DNA of 64,000 nt from contig NZ_JXYA01000054.1 of the NCBI RefSeq assembly GCF_000967655.1, forward strand, positions 1 to 64,000, written 5' to 3'. The DNA comes from Pseudoalteromonas rubra. Its GTDB lineage: Bacteria; Pseudomonadota; Gammaproteobacteria; Enterobacterales; Alteromonadaceae. The translations under genes were made by a program, and so were the position numbers. The notes under the pieces were generated by a model, which made no database searches, was not told the DNA's origin, and saw nothing but the letters and a program-made list of their open reading frames with translations. Position 1 is the stretch's first letter; each line of letters opens with the position of its first letter. Positions 50,188 through 58,850 of this stretch are shown one piece after another.

Positions 50188-51393
50188 ATGTTGCCCTATG
50201 CTCGTTTTGCCCGCCGCTACCTCTGCCCTTTACTGGCTATCTCTACCTTGTTACTCAGTGGCTGTGAATCAACCAAGACAGAACCTCAAGTCGACATGTT
50301 GCTGTTGGACAATGCGCCATTCAGGCAACACAGCGTTGAGACACAAAAAGACATTTTTGCGCTGGACGCCAATATTCGGGCCACACTTGACCACTATCTG
50401 GACCGTCACAACGGCTCCAACATTAAAGTGGCGGAACAGTTACTCCAGTTTCTCGTCAAAAATGGTGACTCAAGCCTGTCCTATATGCGCGGTGCCAATC
50501 TCAGCGCCGCAGAGGCATTTTATGATCTCAATGCCAATTGCCTGTCACTGTCTATCCTCGCGTATAGCTTATCGGACTATCTTGGCCTTAAAGGTCAGTT
50601 TCAGCGTGTACATATCCCGGAATACTGGGCACAAACTAAGGGTTATAGCCTGCTGACCGGGCACGTGAATTTGGTGGTCACTCAGACCAATTCCGGGGCC
50701 CGTAGGAGCAGCGATAGTCGCGAGGTGTTATATACACGCCCGATCAGTGTTGTAATTGACTTTGACCCTAACAGCCGACAACAGAAATTTGCCACATCAA
50801 AGATCAGTAAAGAGCGCATCACCGCGATGTTTTACAGTAACAAAGGTGCGATGCATATGATCAATCAGGAAATGGATATGGCCTACAGCTACTTCCGGGC
50901 AGCCATAGACATTGATCCGCTCTACTCCGCTGCCTGGGGCAACCTCGCAGTCCTCTATCGGATTAACGATCACACCAGGCAGGCCGAGTCCCTGTATCAG
51001 CAAGCACTATTAATAAACGATGAGAACAAAACCGCGCTCGGTAATCTGGCGCTGCTCTATGAATTAACGGACCGACCTGATAAAGCAGAGGAAATAAGAA
51101 CGCAACTTCATGCCCTGCGCAAAGACAATCCGTATTATCAGATTGCACTGGGGGATGAAGCCTTTGCCAATGAAAACTATGACAAGGCACTGAAACATTA
51201 TCGCACTGCGAACAAGTTATCAGCGAAGATACACGAAGGCTATTTTGGCCTCGCTAAAGTCTACTATGTGCAGGGTGACCTGGAGTTGAGCAGAACATTT
51301 CTTAACCGGGCGCTAAACCTCGCCAGCTTTGGCCATGATAAACAACGTTACCGTAGCAAACTGGAGTGGCTCAGTGCTGTGGCTAAAAATTAG
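50188..51393 (+). CDS. Lipoprotein with transglutaminase-like domain and TPR repeats
   Basis: The 401-aa lipoprotein has lipobox LSGC (Cys26). Residues about 60-200 look like a transglutaminase-type (SirB1-like) domain: Cys118 in DLNANCLSLSILAYSL, His159 in GHVNLVV and Asp191 in VVIDFDP could form the Cys-His-Asp triad. Residues about 215-395 are TPR repeats (AYSYFRAAIDIDPLYSAAWG, LGNLALLYELTDRPDKAEEI, LAKVYYVQGDLELSRTFLNR). This is my reading of the pattern; no activity is known. AGGAA lies 8 bases ahead of the start. Its end overlaps the M28 peptidase gene by 20 bases. Confidence 0.75.
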   Translation: MLPYARFARRYLCPLLAISTLLLSGCESTKTEPQVDMLLLDNAPFRQHSVETQKDIFALDANIRATLDHYLDRHNGSNIKVAEQLLQFLVKNGDSSLSYMRGANLSAAEAFYDLNANCLSLSILAYSLSDYLGLKGQFQRVHIPEYWAQTKGYSLLTGHVNLVVTQTNSGARRSSDSREVLYTRPISVVIDFDPNSRQQKFATSKISKERITAMFYSNKGAMHMINQEMDMAYSYFRAAIDIDPLYSAAWGNLAVLYRINDHTRQAESLYQQALLINDENKTALGNLALLYELTDRPDKAEEIRTQLHALRKDNPYYQIALGDEAFANENYDKALKHYRTANKLSAKIHEGYFGLAKVYYVQGDLELSRTFLNRALNLASFGHDKQRYRSKLEWLSAVAKN

Positions 51394-52264
51394 TCTGCTG
51401 TGGCTATGTTTTATAACAATCGCCACACAGGCCAGCACACAACTGGCAACCGATCTTAAAATTCTGACCAGCCCCGAACATGCAGGCAGAGGCTCTGGTG
51501 ATAGCGAGGTCAACGCGAGTGCACGTTATATTTACACGCGCTTCGCAGAGGCTGGCCTCGAGACTTATTATCAGTCTTTTCGCTTTCGTCAGGGCCTGGG
51601 CAAGCTGGGATATGGCCATAATGTTGTCGCCACCTTACCCTGTAACGTACAGGTCTGTGAAAAATCGCTGGTGATCAGTGCCCATTACGACCACCTCGGC
51701 AGCAGAGGCTCTCGTTACTACCCCGGCGCCAATGACAATGCCTCAGGCGTAGTGGTCATGCTGGATATTGCAAAGCGCCTGGTATCACATCAGCGACATC
51801 GTAAAATCATTTTTGTCGCCACCGATGCAGAAGAAAAAGGCCTGTATGGCGCTCACTTTTTCGCAGCCACACTAAACCCGCAGCAGGTTGCACTGAACAT
51901 CAACCTGGATATGCTCGCGGTGAACAGAAAAAACCGTCTCTATGTACTTGCCTCTAAGCAGGCAAGTACCTTTACTCAGGCCATCGAACCGGCATTTGAC
52001 AACCAGATCCGTGCACTCGTCTACACATCTGCCGCCCATATGGCCCGCCGTTTAGACACACCCAGAATAGACTGGCTCAGGGCAAGCGACCATTATGCTT
52101 TTCACAAAGTCGGGATCCCATTTGCCTATTTTGGCATTGGTACTGATCCCTACCATCACACCCATAAAGATCAGTTTGATAAAGTCGACCTGCCTAAGCT
52201 CGCTCAGGTTTCAGAGCATATTAATGCCTTTATATCTGCGTTATCAGTATCCGCAGCGCCCTGA
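51374..52264 (+). CDS. Secreted M28 family zinc aminopeptidase-like protein
   Basis: The 296-aa protein has a signal peptide (1 to about 20, LLWLCFITIATQA) and the two-zinc M28 site: His104 and Asp106 (SAHYDHLGS), Asp121 (GANDNASG), Glu153/Glu154 (DAEEKG), Asp179 (INLDML) and a C-terminal His in PYHHTHKD. I start at the GTG 51374: GGAG lies 7 bases ahead and the signal peptide begins there, whereas the upstream ATGs (51329 and 51335) would place non-signal residues first. It overlaps the lipoprotein gene by 20 bases, so translation is coupled. Confidence 0.85.
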   Translation: MLWLKISLLWLCFITIATQASTQLATDLKILTSPEHAGRGSGDSEVNASARYIYTRFAEAGLETYYQSFRFRQGLGKLGYGHNVVATLPCNVQVCEKSLVISAHYDHLGSRGSRYYPGANDNASGVVVMLDIAKRLVSHQRHRKIIFVATDAEEKGLYGAHFFAATLNPQQVALNINLDMLAVNRKNRLYVLASKQASTFTQAIEPAFDNQIRALVYTSAAHMARRLDTPRIDWLRASDHYAFHKVGIPFAYFGIGTDPYHHTHKDQFDKVDLPKLAQVSEHINAFISALSVSAAP

Positions 52265-52512
52265 ACCAGGGCGACTTTACGCGACTTAGATAAGCGCTTG
52301 AAACGCCACTCTAACCGGGCGGCCGTGCGCTTATCCCCCACAGCAAAACTATAAACGAGCTTGAGCGGACCTTTGCCGCGCAAATTTTTGGCCCCTTTGC
52401 CAGCGGTGTGGTCCGCGAAACGACGCGTGACATCATTGGTGATCCCGGTATACCAATGACCAAACCGGTTTTCTATTATGTACAGGTGCCAGGGTTGCTC
52501 AGTTTTACTCAT
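52204..52512 (-). CDS. GIY-YIG nuclease superfamily protein (YhbQ-like)
   Basis: The 102-aa protein has the motif pair as YII (11-13) and YTGI (21-24) in HLYIIENRFGHWYTGITND, with Arg30/Arg31 following and a catalytic-type Glu in ARLEWRFKRLSK. Small single-domain members (UPF0213/YhbQ) are thought to be DNA-repair or structure-specific nucleases. Its 3' end overlaps the convergent M28 gene by 61 bases. Confidence 0.88.
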   Translation of the reverse strand: MSKTEQPWHLYIIENRFGHWYTGITNDVTRRFADHTAGKGAKNLRGKGPLKLVYSFAVGDKRTAARLEWRFKRLSKSRKVALVQGAADTDNADIKALICSET

Positions 52513-52642
52513 CGCTTTGACTACTCACTACAATGGATGGAACTATTTTAACGGCGAACTGTCGAAACTTACCAATAATTCTACTTTACCTTCTTTATCC
52601 ATTCTGTATCATTCATACAACCAAAAATAAGGATACACATAC

Positions 52643-53002
52643 ATGCAGTTAAAAAAGCGCCTTTTTGTTTGGCTTAGTATTATTCTTGCAACGACATTAC
52701 TGTCTGCCTGTTCCAGCTGGGTATACCGGATAAATGTGCCTCAGGGTAATTTCCTGGAGCAGTCCGATGTCGATAAGCTCAGAATTGCTATGACAAAAGA
52801 GCAAGTTTTATATGTATTGGGCACGCCTGTAGCTAAAGACGCGTTTAACAGCGAAATCTGGCATTACTCTTATGTGTTCAATCTGGGCCGAGACTCAGAG
52901 CAACGCCGGGAGTTGGTGGTTTATTTCAAAGAAGATACACTGAATGATATTTCAGGGGACTTTGATAAGCCGGCAGAATTCAACACCCCGCTTAGTGAAT
53001 AA
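52643..53002 (+). CDS. bamE: Outer membrane assembly lipoprotein BamE (SmpA/OmlA)
   Basis: The 119-aa lipoprotein (lipobox LSAC, Cys23) belongs to the BAM complex that inserts beta-barrel proteins. Conserved segments are VYRINVPQGNFLEQSDVDKL, MTKEQVLYVLGTPVAKDAF and WHYSYVF. AAGGATACACATAC precedes the ATG. It stands alone with its own terminator; bamC is about 3.4 kb away. Confidence 0.96.
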   Translation: MQLKKRLFVWLSIILATTLLSACSSWVYRINVPQGNFLEQSDVDKLRIAMTKEQVLYVLGTPVAKDAFNSEIWHYSYVFNLGRDSEQRRELVVYFKEDTLNDISGDFDKPAEFNTPLSE

Positions 53003-53022
53003 AGAAGCCACACCCGACTCAT

Positions 53023-53049
53023 AAAAGCAGAGCCTAAGCTCTGCTTTTT
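53023..53049. terminator. Bidirectional terminator between bamE and the ankyrin gene
   Basis: AAAAGCAGAGC-CTAA-GCTCTGCTTTTT, with A and T tails on both sides, between convergent genes. It touches the ankyrin-gene stop. Confidence 0.92.
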
Positions 53050-54385
53050 AGCTTCCCACCACCGCAATCAAGACAACAATACTAAACAAAAATTGCAGTG
53101 ACATACTTAACCATGCAAGTACATTCACACCGATCAGGCTCCAGGGAGATGCGTCCTGAGGGTAAAGCGGACTGCGCTTTTGCCAGCGTGCCAGGGCAAA
53201 AAATAACAGCGTCAGGCTTGATATCATAATAGTCGCAGACAACTTATTACTGTGTGCTTCATTAAAAAAGAAGCTCAGTTGTACGGGCATCAAAAGTGCC
53301 ACTAAGGCGTACAAACTATATACCCGCGCTACTTTTTCGTACTTGGCAGCAAACGATAATTCAATGATCCCTCGCGCTTCCAGAAATTTCTTTGCCGCGA
53401 CCGCTTGTGCCTGATTTGCCAGCCGATAGGGCGTCATTCCATTCACATCCGCAAGCCTTGGATCAACTTCCATAGATTCGACCAACTCAAGCATCGCAGT
53501 AGAATTGGAGCGCACGGCATAATGCATCAGGTTGCGCCCTAAATCATCCAGAGACTGTTGTTGCTCATGGTGCTCTTTTAATGCCTGGACTGCACTGACA
53601 AAACCTTGTTCGACCAGCCACATCATAGCCGACTTTCCGTCAATGTCTTTGCTTTGCCCACTCGCACCTTGCTCAATAAGCTTCAGGGCCACAGATTGCT
53701 TGGCTGTCTTGGACATCACATGGGCCAACAAGGCCTGATCCAGCAAACGCTCAACTTCATCACCATCGCACAAAAGCTGCAATAGCCCAACATAAGCTTC
53801 GTCACTTTGCAGGCGTTCTACCGCCAGATGTAAGGTTGCTACGCTATCTTGCAAAGCCGTTTTAAGTACACCACTGATGTGTTGCTGGGTGTCTTCATCC
53901 GCCGCACACCACAAATCACAGGCTTCTTGTGCTGTGAGTGTTAAACCATGCTGCAAAAGTACCTGTAAGGCACATGTGTAAGATTTATTGAGTAGTAGTG
54001 TCGCGGGGGATACCTCACTGTGATAAGCCAGCTGCGCCTTTATATCCGCGTACTGGGCAAACACCCCGAGTAGCTTTGCGATCAGCTCATCCTGGCTTAC
54101 CCCTGCAGCGGCAATATGTGCCAGCAATTCGTCACAGTAACTCTGATGTGCCTCATCATAGTCGTCAATATGCTGATAGCAGCAAGATTCAAATGGCTCA
54201 AGCGGTTTAAGCCACAAAATATACATCAGGGGCGGAAGTACCGACGAGCGCACACCCTGTTGATCTGTGACCGTTTCGCACTCTGGCCAGGCCTCGAGTG
54301 CATCCAGGATAAACGCCCCATTATGTTCAACCAACCCTTTGAGTAACAGAGGATATTGGGCCGGCCAAATTAAAACATGCTCCAT
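53048..54385 (-). CDS. Ankyrin-repeat protein with C-terminal membrane helices
   Basis: The 445-aa protein has no recognised name. The N-terminal half is helical. Ankyrin-type repeats lie at about 230-345 (DIDGKSAMMWLVEQGFVSAV, DDLGRNLMHYAVRSNSTAML, DVNGMTPYRLANQAQAVAAK). Three membrane helices follow (about 352-445; ALVALLMPVQLSFFF, TIMISSLTLLFFALA, LSMSLQFLFSIVVLIAVV). It would display ankyrin repeats on the inner membrane. I start at the ATG 54385 with AGGTGG about 11 bases ahead; a GTG at 54400 lies inside that site. Confidence 0.8.
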   Translation of the reverse strand: MEHVLIWPAQYPLLLKGLVEHNGAFILDALEAWPECETVTDQQGVRSSVLPPLMYILWLKPLEPFESCCYQHIDDYDEAHQSYCDELLAHIAAAGVSQDELIAKLLGVFAQYADIKAQLAYHSEVSPATLLLNKSYTCALQVLLQHGLTLTAQEACDLWCAADEDTQQHISGVLKTALQDSVATLHLAVERLQSDEAYVGLLQLLCDGDEVERLLDQALLAHVMSKTAKQSVALKLIEQGASGQSKDIDGKSAMMWLVEQGFVSAVQALKEHHEQQQSLDDLGRNLMHYAVRSNSTAMLELVESMEVDPRLADVNGMTPYRLANQAQAVAAKKFLEARGIIELSFAAKYEKVARVYSLYALVALLMPVQLSFFFNEAHSNKLSATIMISSLTLLFFALARWQKRSPLYPQDASPWSLIGVNVLAWLSMSLQFLFSIVVLIAVVGS

Positions 54386-54765
54386 TAAAGAATTAACCAC
54401 CTTTTTGTCGTATCACGTGCTGAGTGCCATTGATAGTGTCGCAGCGCTATTAGCGGAATGATACCAATTGCATCTTAAAAAAGCTGCTGCTGATCTCAAG
54501 AATTCAACCCATTTACCTAATACAGTTACACACAACGGTGATAGACAGCCGTTATACACAAGCGTGCCAGGGTATAACTATGGCTTGGTTTACTCATCTA
54601 GAGTCCTATAATTTTCTGCTCTTAACCAGAAACTGAGTACTCTGTGTATAGACTGACCTGTCTGTACTACAACTAGCTGAGCGCTATACTTGAGATAATT
54701 AAGGCTTAAGATATACAATAGAGGTGAACGTCCAATGAAGGCCCTGTGATAGGGAGCAAGTCAAG
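54386..54765. other. 380-base region upstream of the DUF2897 gene
   Basis: No ORF of note. The left end is the promoter region of the ankyrin gene. The right end holds the promoter of the DUF2897 gene (54690-54717). Nothing else recognisable. Confidence 0.7.
54690..54717 (+). promoter_or_regulatory. sigma-70 promoter of the DUF2897 gene
   Basis: TTGAGA (54690-54695), 16 bases, TATACA (54712-54717). The start near 54724 leaves a roughly 40-base leader with AGGGAG at 54751-54756. Confidence 0.6.
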
Positions 54766-54942
54766 ATGGAAAATACCTTACCAACCTGGCACGTGATACT
54801 GATTATTGTGATGGTGCTTGGTTTCATCATCAGTAATATTATGCTGTTAAAGTATATGACGCGCTTTGATGTGAAGGGCAAGCTCGATAAACAAACCAAG
54901 CCTGAGTCAAAGACCGAACAAGAAGAAAAAGAAGACAAGTAG
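54766..54942 (+). CDS. Small membrane protein, DUF2897 family
   Basis: The 58-aa protein begins MENTLPTWHVILIIVMVLGF, with one membrane helix (about 9-28) ending SNIMLLKYM, and has a highly charged tail (KTEQEEKEDK). This resembles DUF2897, small inner-membrane proteins of gammaproteobacteria with unknown role. AGGGAG lies 9 bases before the ATG, and a plausible promoter precedes it. The stop is 32 bases from the convergent yjiH-type gene. Confidence 0.8.
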   Translation: MENTLPTWHVILIIVMVLGFIISNIMLLKYMTRFDVKGKLDKQTKPESKTEQEEKEDK

Positions 54943-54974
54943 GGCTGGCTGCAGACCTGCCCTACTCCAATTGG

Positions 54975-56348
54975 TTAGCCCACCAACCAGTGTGCCATCA
55001 GCGCAATCACCGGCAGTGTCACCAGCGTACGTAAGATAAAGATACAGAACAGCTCAAACAAGTTAACTGGGATCTTACTGCCCAATAGCAATGCACCCAC
55101 TTCTGACATATAGATCAGCTGCGTCACACTCAGCGCTGCAACAATAAAGCGCGTAACATCACTTTCAATGTTTGAGGCCGCCAGAATAGACGGGATAAAC
55201 ATATCCGCGAACCCGACCATAATGGTTTCGGCCGCTTTGGCCGCTTCTGGCACCTGCAGCAACTCAAGGTAAGGGACAAACGGCTTACCAAGGAACTGGA
55301 ACACCGGCGTATGTTCAGCGATGATCAGTGCAAACGTACCGACCGCCATAACCACAGGCAAAACCGCAAACACCATATCCAGCGCATTGTGCACGCCTTC
55401 TTTCAATGTCCCTTTAACGCCTGGCGCTTTCTCTGCTTTTGCCAGTGCAACGTCCAGTGCATGACCAAACAGTGTTTTTCCCTCAGGCACCAGCTCGGCA
55501 CCAGGGTTGGCATCGCTGCCATCAACATAGCAGTCTTTTTTCCAGCGAAGCGGAGGCAAACGTGGCACGATAATGGCGGCGGCAATCCCCGCGGCGCACA
55601 CAGTCAAATAAAATGGGGCAAATAAGTGCTCGAGTTTCACCTGGCCAATCACCACCAGACAGAAAGTGATCGACACAGCCGAGAAGGTCGTGCCAATGAT
55701 GGCCGCTTCTCTTTGTGTGTAGTGTTTGTCTTCGTACTGGCGAGAGGTCATCAGAATCCCCACGCTTCCGTCTCCAAGCCATGACGCAACGCAATTCACG
55801 GCACTTCGACCAGGTACACCAAACAAAGGCCGCATCACTTTGGTCAGCAAGGTACCAACCAGCTCCAGCAAGCCAAAGTTAAGCAGCAAAGGTAGTAACA
55901 GACCGGCTAAGACAAACACTGAAAACAACACAGGCAGCAGATCATGCAGCACCAGTGTGCCCGTATCCGCAGAATGGATCATTTCGGGCCCGACTTTAAA
56001 GTAAGTCATCAGAATAAACAGCATACCTGCCAGGCGAGTCACCAGCCAGATGGGACTCACGGCAAATAAGTGCCGGAACAGGTGATTCTTCAGTAATTGT
56101 CTGGGTTTAGTCAGCGCGACAAACGCACTCATCACCCCGGTGATGCACACAATGCTTACTATCATGCCGTGTGCATAGGGGGCTATCCAGCTCTGTAGTG
56201 TTTTGGCCATTACTGCGATAGGAATGGTCATTGCTTCACCGATTGCCACAGGCGTCATAAATAAAAACACCCCGATCAGGGAAGGCACGAGAAACGCAAA
56301 TAGCGTGCGCCAGTTTGGCGACGCTGAACCCGTAGATTCTGACATCAT
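54975..56348 (-). CDS. YjiH family membrane transporter (nucleoside-recognition/Gate domain)
   Basis: The 457-aa inner-membrane protein has about ten helices and two Gate-type modules (GVPGRSAVNCVASWLGDGSV, QLIYMSEVGALLLGSKIPV). YjiH homologues are predicted transporters of unknown substrate. I start at the ATG 56348 (MMSESTGSASPNWRT). A longer frame to 56393 (MKKSLTLFFF) would be encoded by a terminator hairpin that belongs to bamC, so it is unlikely to be translated. Confidence 0.85.
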   Translation of the reverse strand: MMSESTGSASPNWRTLFAFLVPSLIGVFLFMTPVAIGEAMTIPIAVMAKTLQSWIAPYAHGMIVSIVCITGVMSAFVALTKPRQLLKNHLFRHLFAVSPIWLVTRLAGMLFILMTYFKVGPEMIHSADTGTLVLHDLLPVLFSVFVLAGLLLPLLLNFGLLELVGTLLTKVMRPLFGVPGRSAVNCVASWLGDGSVGILMTSRQYEDKHYTQREAAIIGTTFSAVSITFCLVVIGQVKLEHLFAPFYLTVCAAGIAAAIIVPRLPPLRWKKDCYVDGSDANPGAELVPEGKTLFGHALDVALAKAEKAPGVKGTLKEGVHNALDMVFAVLPVVMAVGTFALIIAEHTPVFQFLGKPFVPYLELLQVPEAAKAAETIMVGFADMFIPSILAASNIESDVTRFIVAALSVTQLIYMSEVGALLLGSKIPVNLFELFCIFILRTLVTLPVIALMAHWLVG

Positions 56349-56360
56349 ATGATTACCCAC

Positions 56361-56390
56361 TAAAAAGAAAAAGAGCGTAAGGCTCTTTTT
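56361..56390 (-). terminator. Terminator of bamC
   Basis: AAAAAGAGC (56368-56376) pairs with GCTCTTTTT (56382-56390), with a U-rich tail on the minus strand. It lies about 55 bases after the bamC stop and 13 bases before the yjiH-type start. It explains a spurious Lys/Leu/Phe-rich N-terminal extension of the yjiH frame. Confidence 0.8.
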
Positions 56391-56443
56391 CATGTTACTT
56401 CAACTCATTGTTTTTATTTTAATATTTTGATTTATTTAAAATA

Positions 56444-57511
56444 TTATATTTGCAGACCTCGACTGCGAAGCACCTCTAACAGAGATTGCAACAACAGCTC
56501 CATAGTCTGTGCATCCAGCACCTGTTCCTCACTGTCCAACCAGGTCAATGCCGTTTGACCATCGTCCGTTGTAGATACTTTGACGATATAATCACCGTCT
56601 GCTACTGGCAACACTGTGGCTTCCTCGCCCCAGATAGAATCCCAGACACTTTGATCCGGTGCTTCATAACGTATTTTCACTTGGTCGAGCTCTCTGTCCA
56701 GGCGAATAACGGTAAAGTTGACCCGCTCCAAAAAGTTCGACAGGCGATCCATCACAGCGCTCTTTTCGACCAGCGTCAGCATGGCAGCATTTCCATCCTG
56801 ATCAAAGCCACCTTGCAAAGACAATAGTCCCTGTTGCTTACGCAGCTCAACGGCCAGTAGTCTGTAGCGATAGTCAAATTCTGCGATCACTTCATTCAGC
56901 GCACGTACTTCTAACTGCTGTTTCAGTGTGTCTGTCAGCGGTTGTTCATCGCTTTGATAGTCTAGCAGCTTGGCACTCAAAGACGCGGTACGTTGGTGTT
57001 CTTTTTGCTCCACCGTAAAGGCGAAACGTTGACGTGAAACCTCAACGATATCTTCCCACAGCCAGCCCTCATCTTTTCTGATCAATGAGTACCAGTCGGT
57101 TTCTATGGTCCCTTGCTGACGGGCATCCTTAACAACCCCCGTGTTGTGATTAACCAGCACGCCATCCAGAGAGTCCCAGATAAAGGCAGATAAATCTTCG
57201 ATGCCATCGTTTTTATCAAAATAAACTTTGGCGATTTTGTCTTTGCTTTCAGCCCAGCTGCCCTGTGCCAGGGTCAGTACTTGCTGAGGTGGTCGGTACA
57301 GCTTAGCATCACTATCCGAGTTGTTGTCATAAACAGCAACCGTCATCTTATACTGCGGATCCTGATATGGCTGCTCAAGTCCGTCAGGCACGTTAATACC
57401 TTCATTAACGCGGTAGTTTTTGCTGTTATGTGCATCATTTGGAAATACACTACATCCCGTTAAACCAAGTAAAACACCTAAAGTCAGTGCTTTTGGAACC
57501 CAATACTGCAC
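56444..57511 (-). CDS. bamC: Outer membrane assembly lipoprotein BamC (NlpB)
   Basis: The 355-aa lipoprotein (lipobox LTGC, Cys20) has the unstructured N-terminal region that binds BamD (YRVNEGINVPDGLEQPYQDP) and two helix-grip domains (about 100-215 and 225-345). It is subunit C of the BAM complex. In E. coli it follows dapA; here dapA is absent and bamC has its own upstream region next to divergent gcvR. Confidence 0.92.
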   Translation of the reverse strand: MQYWVPKALTLGVLLGLTGCSVFPNDAHNSKNYRVNEGINVPDGLEQPYQDPQYKMTVAVYDNNSDSDAKLYRPPQQVLTLAQGSWAESKDKIAKVYFDKNDGIEDLSAFIWDSLDGVLVNHNTGVVKDARQQGTIETDWYSLIRKDEGWLWEDIVEVSRQRFAFTVEQKEHQRTASLSAKLLDYQSDEQPLTDTLKQQLEVRALNEVIAEFDYRYRLLAVELRKQQGLLSLQGGFDQDGNAAMLTLVEKSAVMDRLSNFLERVNFTVIRLDRELDQVKIRYEAPDQSVWDSIWGEEATVLPVADGDYIVKVSTTDDGQTALTWLDSEEQVLDAQTMELLLQSLLEVLRSRGLQI

Positions 57512-57834
57512 GAATAAAACTCCTTAGCAAACCCTGTTATATTTATTTACGGTAAACGAATATCGTCATTATATGAGTGGGGATTGCCGATTTGGTTCAC
57601 TGCCGGAACAACTTTTTATCTTCGTCCGGCGAGCCTAAACAACTTGCAAAATTTGCCCTATGTTACTTGCCTCGCCCTGTAAACACAAGATGTGAGCCTG
57701 CGCGACGCAATATCTGAGCCAGCAAAACCCTCTGCCAGTATCCCAAGTTACTAAGTTATGTTAGTATTTACGGCTATACATCTAAAATTTGCCGTCAGGC
57801 ATTACCCTATTCTCAGCGTATAAGGTGTTCTTAA
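57512..57834. other. 323-base divergent region between bamC and gcvR
   Basis: No gene. It should hold both promoters. A short inverted repeat, GCCGGA (57602-57607) / TCCGGC (57625-57630), is the only structure I note. In E. coli this position is filled by dapA. Confidence 0.65.
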
Positions 57835-58368
57835 ATGACCACATTTGCCAACCAACAATTGGTTTTGACCGCAATCGGAGAAGATCGCTCGGGGATCGTC
57901 AGTGAACTGACTAAGCTGGTCAGTGAATGTAATTGCAACATTATTGATAGCCGTATTGCGATACTCGGTAACGAATTCACTTTCATTATGTTGTTGTCAG
58001 GCGACATGGCGGCAATCAGCCGTGTTGAGCATACCTTGCCGACCAAAGGCATGGAGCTGGGCTTACTAACCATGATGAAACGTACCGCCAGCCATCAACA
58101 AAATGAGTTTAGTGCCGGTTATACCCTGGAGTACAATGGACTCGATGCACCTGGTACTTTGAGTAAAGTGACACGCTTTTTTGCAGAGCAAAATATCAGT
58201 ATTAGTTCTTTGAAATCTGATACCTATGAAGAAAATGACGCATTACATATGCGCTGTGAAATCGAAGTTAACATTCCCATTGAAGTAGATGCCGACGCAT
58301 TTAAAATACAGTTCGAGCATCTCTCAAACTCACTAAATCTGGATTATATTTTTCGACGCATTCGTTAA
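57835..58368 (+). CDS. gcvR: GcvR, glycine cleavage system regulator (ACT-domain protein)
   Basis: The 177-aa protein has two ACT domains (about 8-80 and 93-175): QLVLTAIGEDRSGIVSELTK and AGYTLEYNGLDAPGTLSKVT. It has no DNA-binding domain. In E. coli GcvR binds GcvA and glycine to repress gcvTHP. AAGGTG is 8 bases before the ATG. It is followed by bcp after 10 bases, as in E. coli. Confidence 0.94.
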   Translation: MTTFANQQLVLTAIGEDRSGIVSELTKLVSECNCNIIDSRIAILGNEFTFIMLLSGDMAAISRVEHTLPTKGMELGLLTMMKRTASHQQNEFSAGYTLEYNGLDAPGTLSKVTRFFAEQNISISSLKSDTYEENDALHMRCEIEVNIPIEVDADAFKIQFEHLSNSLNLDYIFRRIR

Positions 58369-58378
58369 GGAGCATCCT

Positions 58379-58849
58379 ATGAATACGCTACAAGCAGGCG
58401 CTCAGGCCCCGCAATTTACTTTACAAAATCAAGATGGTGAAAGCATTTCACTCAGCACACTGCTGGGATCAAACCAGGTGTTGGTGTATTTCTACCCAAA
58501 AGCGCTGACACCAGGTTGTACGGTCCAGGCTGAACAACTCAGAGACCACAAAGAACAATTGGCCCAGTTTAATACTGTGGCGGTTGGGATAAGCCCGGAT
58601 CCGGTGAAAAAGTTGAAAAACTTCGAAACCAAAAAGGAGCTGAACTTTGACTTGTTGTCAGATGAAGATCACGCCATTGCCGACGCCTTCGGTGTCTGGG
58701 GACTAAAAAAATTCATGGGTAAAGAATATGACGGGATCCACCGCATCAGCTTTCTGATTGGTCAGGATGGGACGGTTAAACACGTATTCAATAAGTTTAA
58801 GACCAAAGAGCACCACCAGGTCGTGATTGACTATCTGGCAGCCCAGTAA
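58379..58849 (+). CDS. bcp: Bcp/PrxQ-type peroxiredoxin (single cysteine)
   Basis: The 156-aa thiol peroxidase has peroxidatic Cys47 in ALTPGCTVQAEQLRD. The resolving cysteine found five residues later in E. coli Bcp is Glu here, and there is no other cysteine in the protein, so it must work as a 1-Cys enzyme resolved by an external thiol. AAGGAG lies 7 bases from the ATG. It forms an operon with gcvR and ends at a strong terminator. Confidence 0.94.
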   Translation: MNTLQAGAQAPQFTLQNQDGESISLSTLLGSNQVLVYFYPKALTPGCTVQAEQLRDHKEQLAQFNTVAVGISPDPVKKLKNFETKKELNFDLLSDEDHAIADAFGVWGLKKFMGKEYDGIHRISFLIGQDGTVKHVFNKFKTKEHHQVVIDYLAAQ

Positions 58850-58850
58850 C

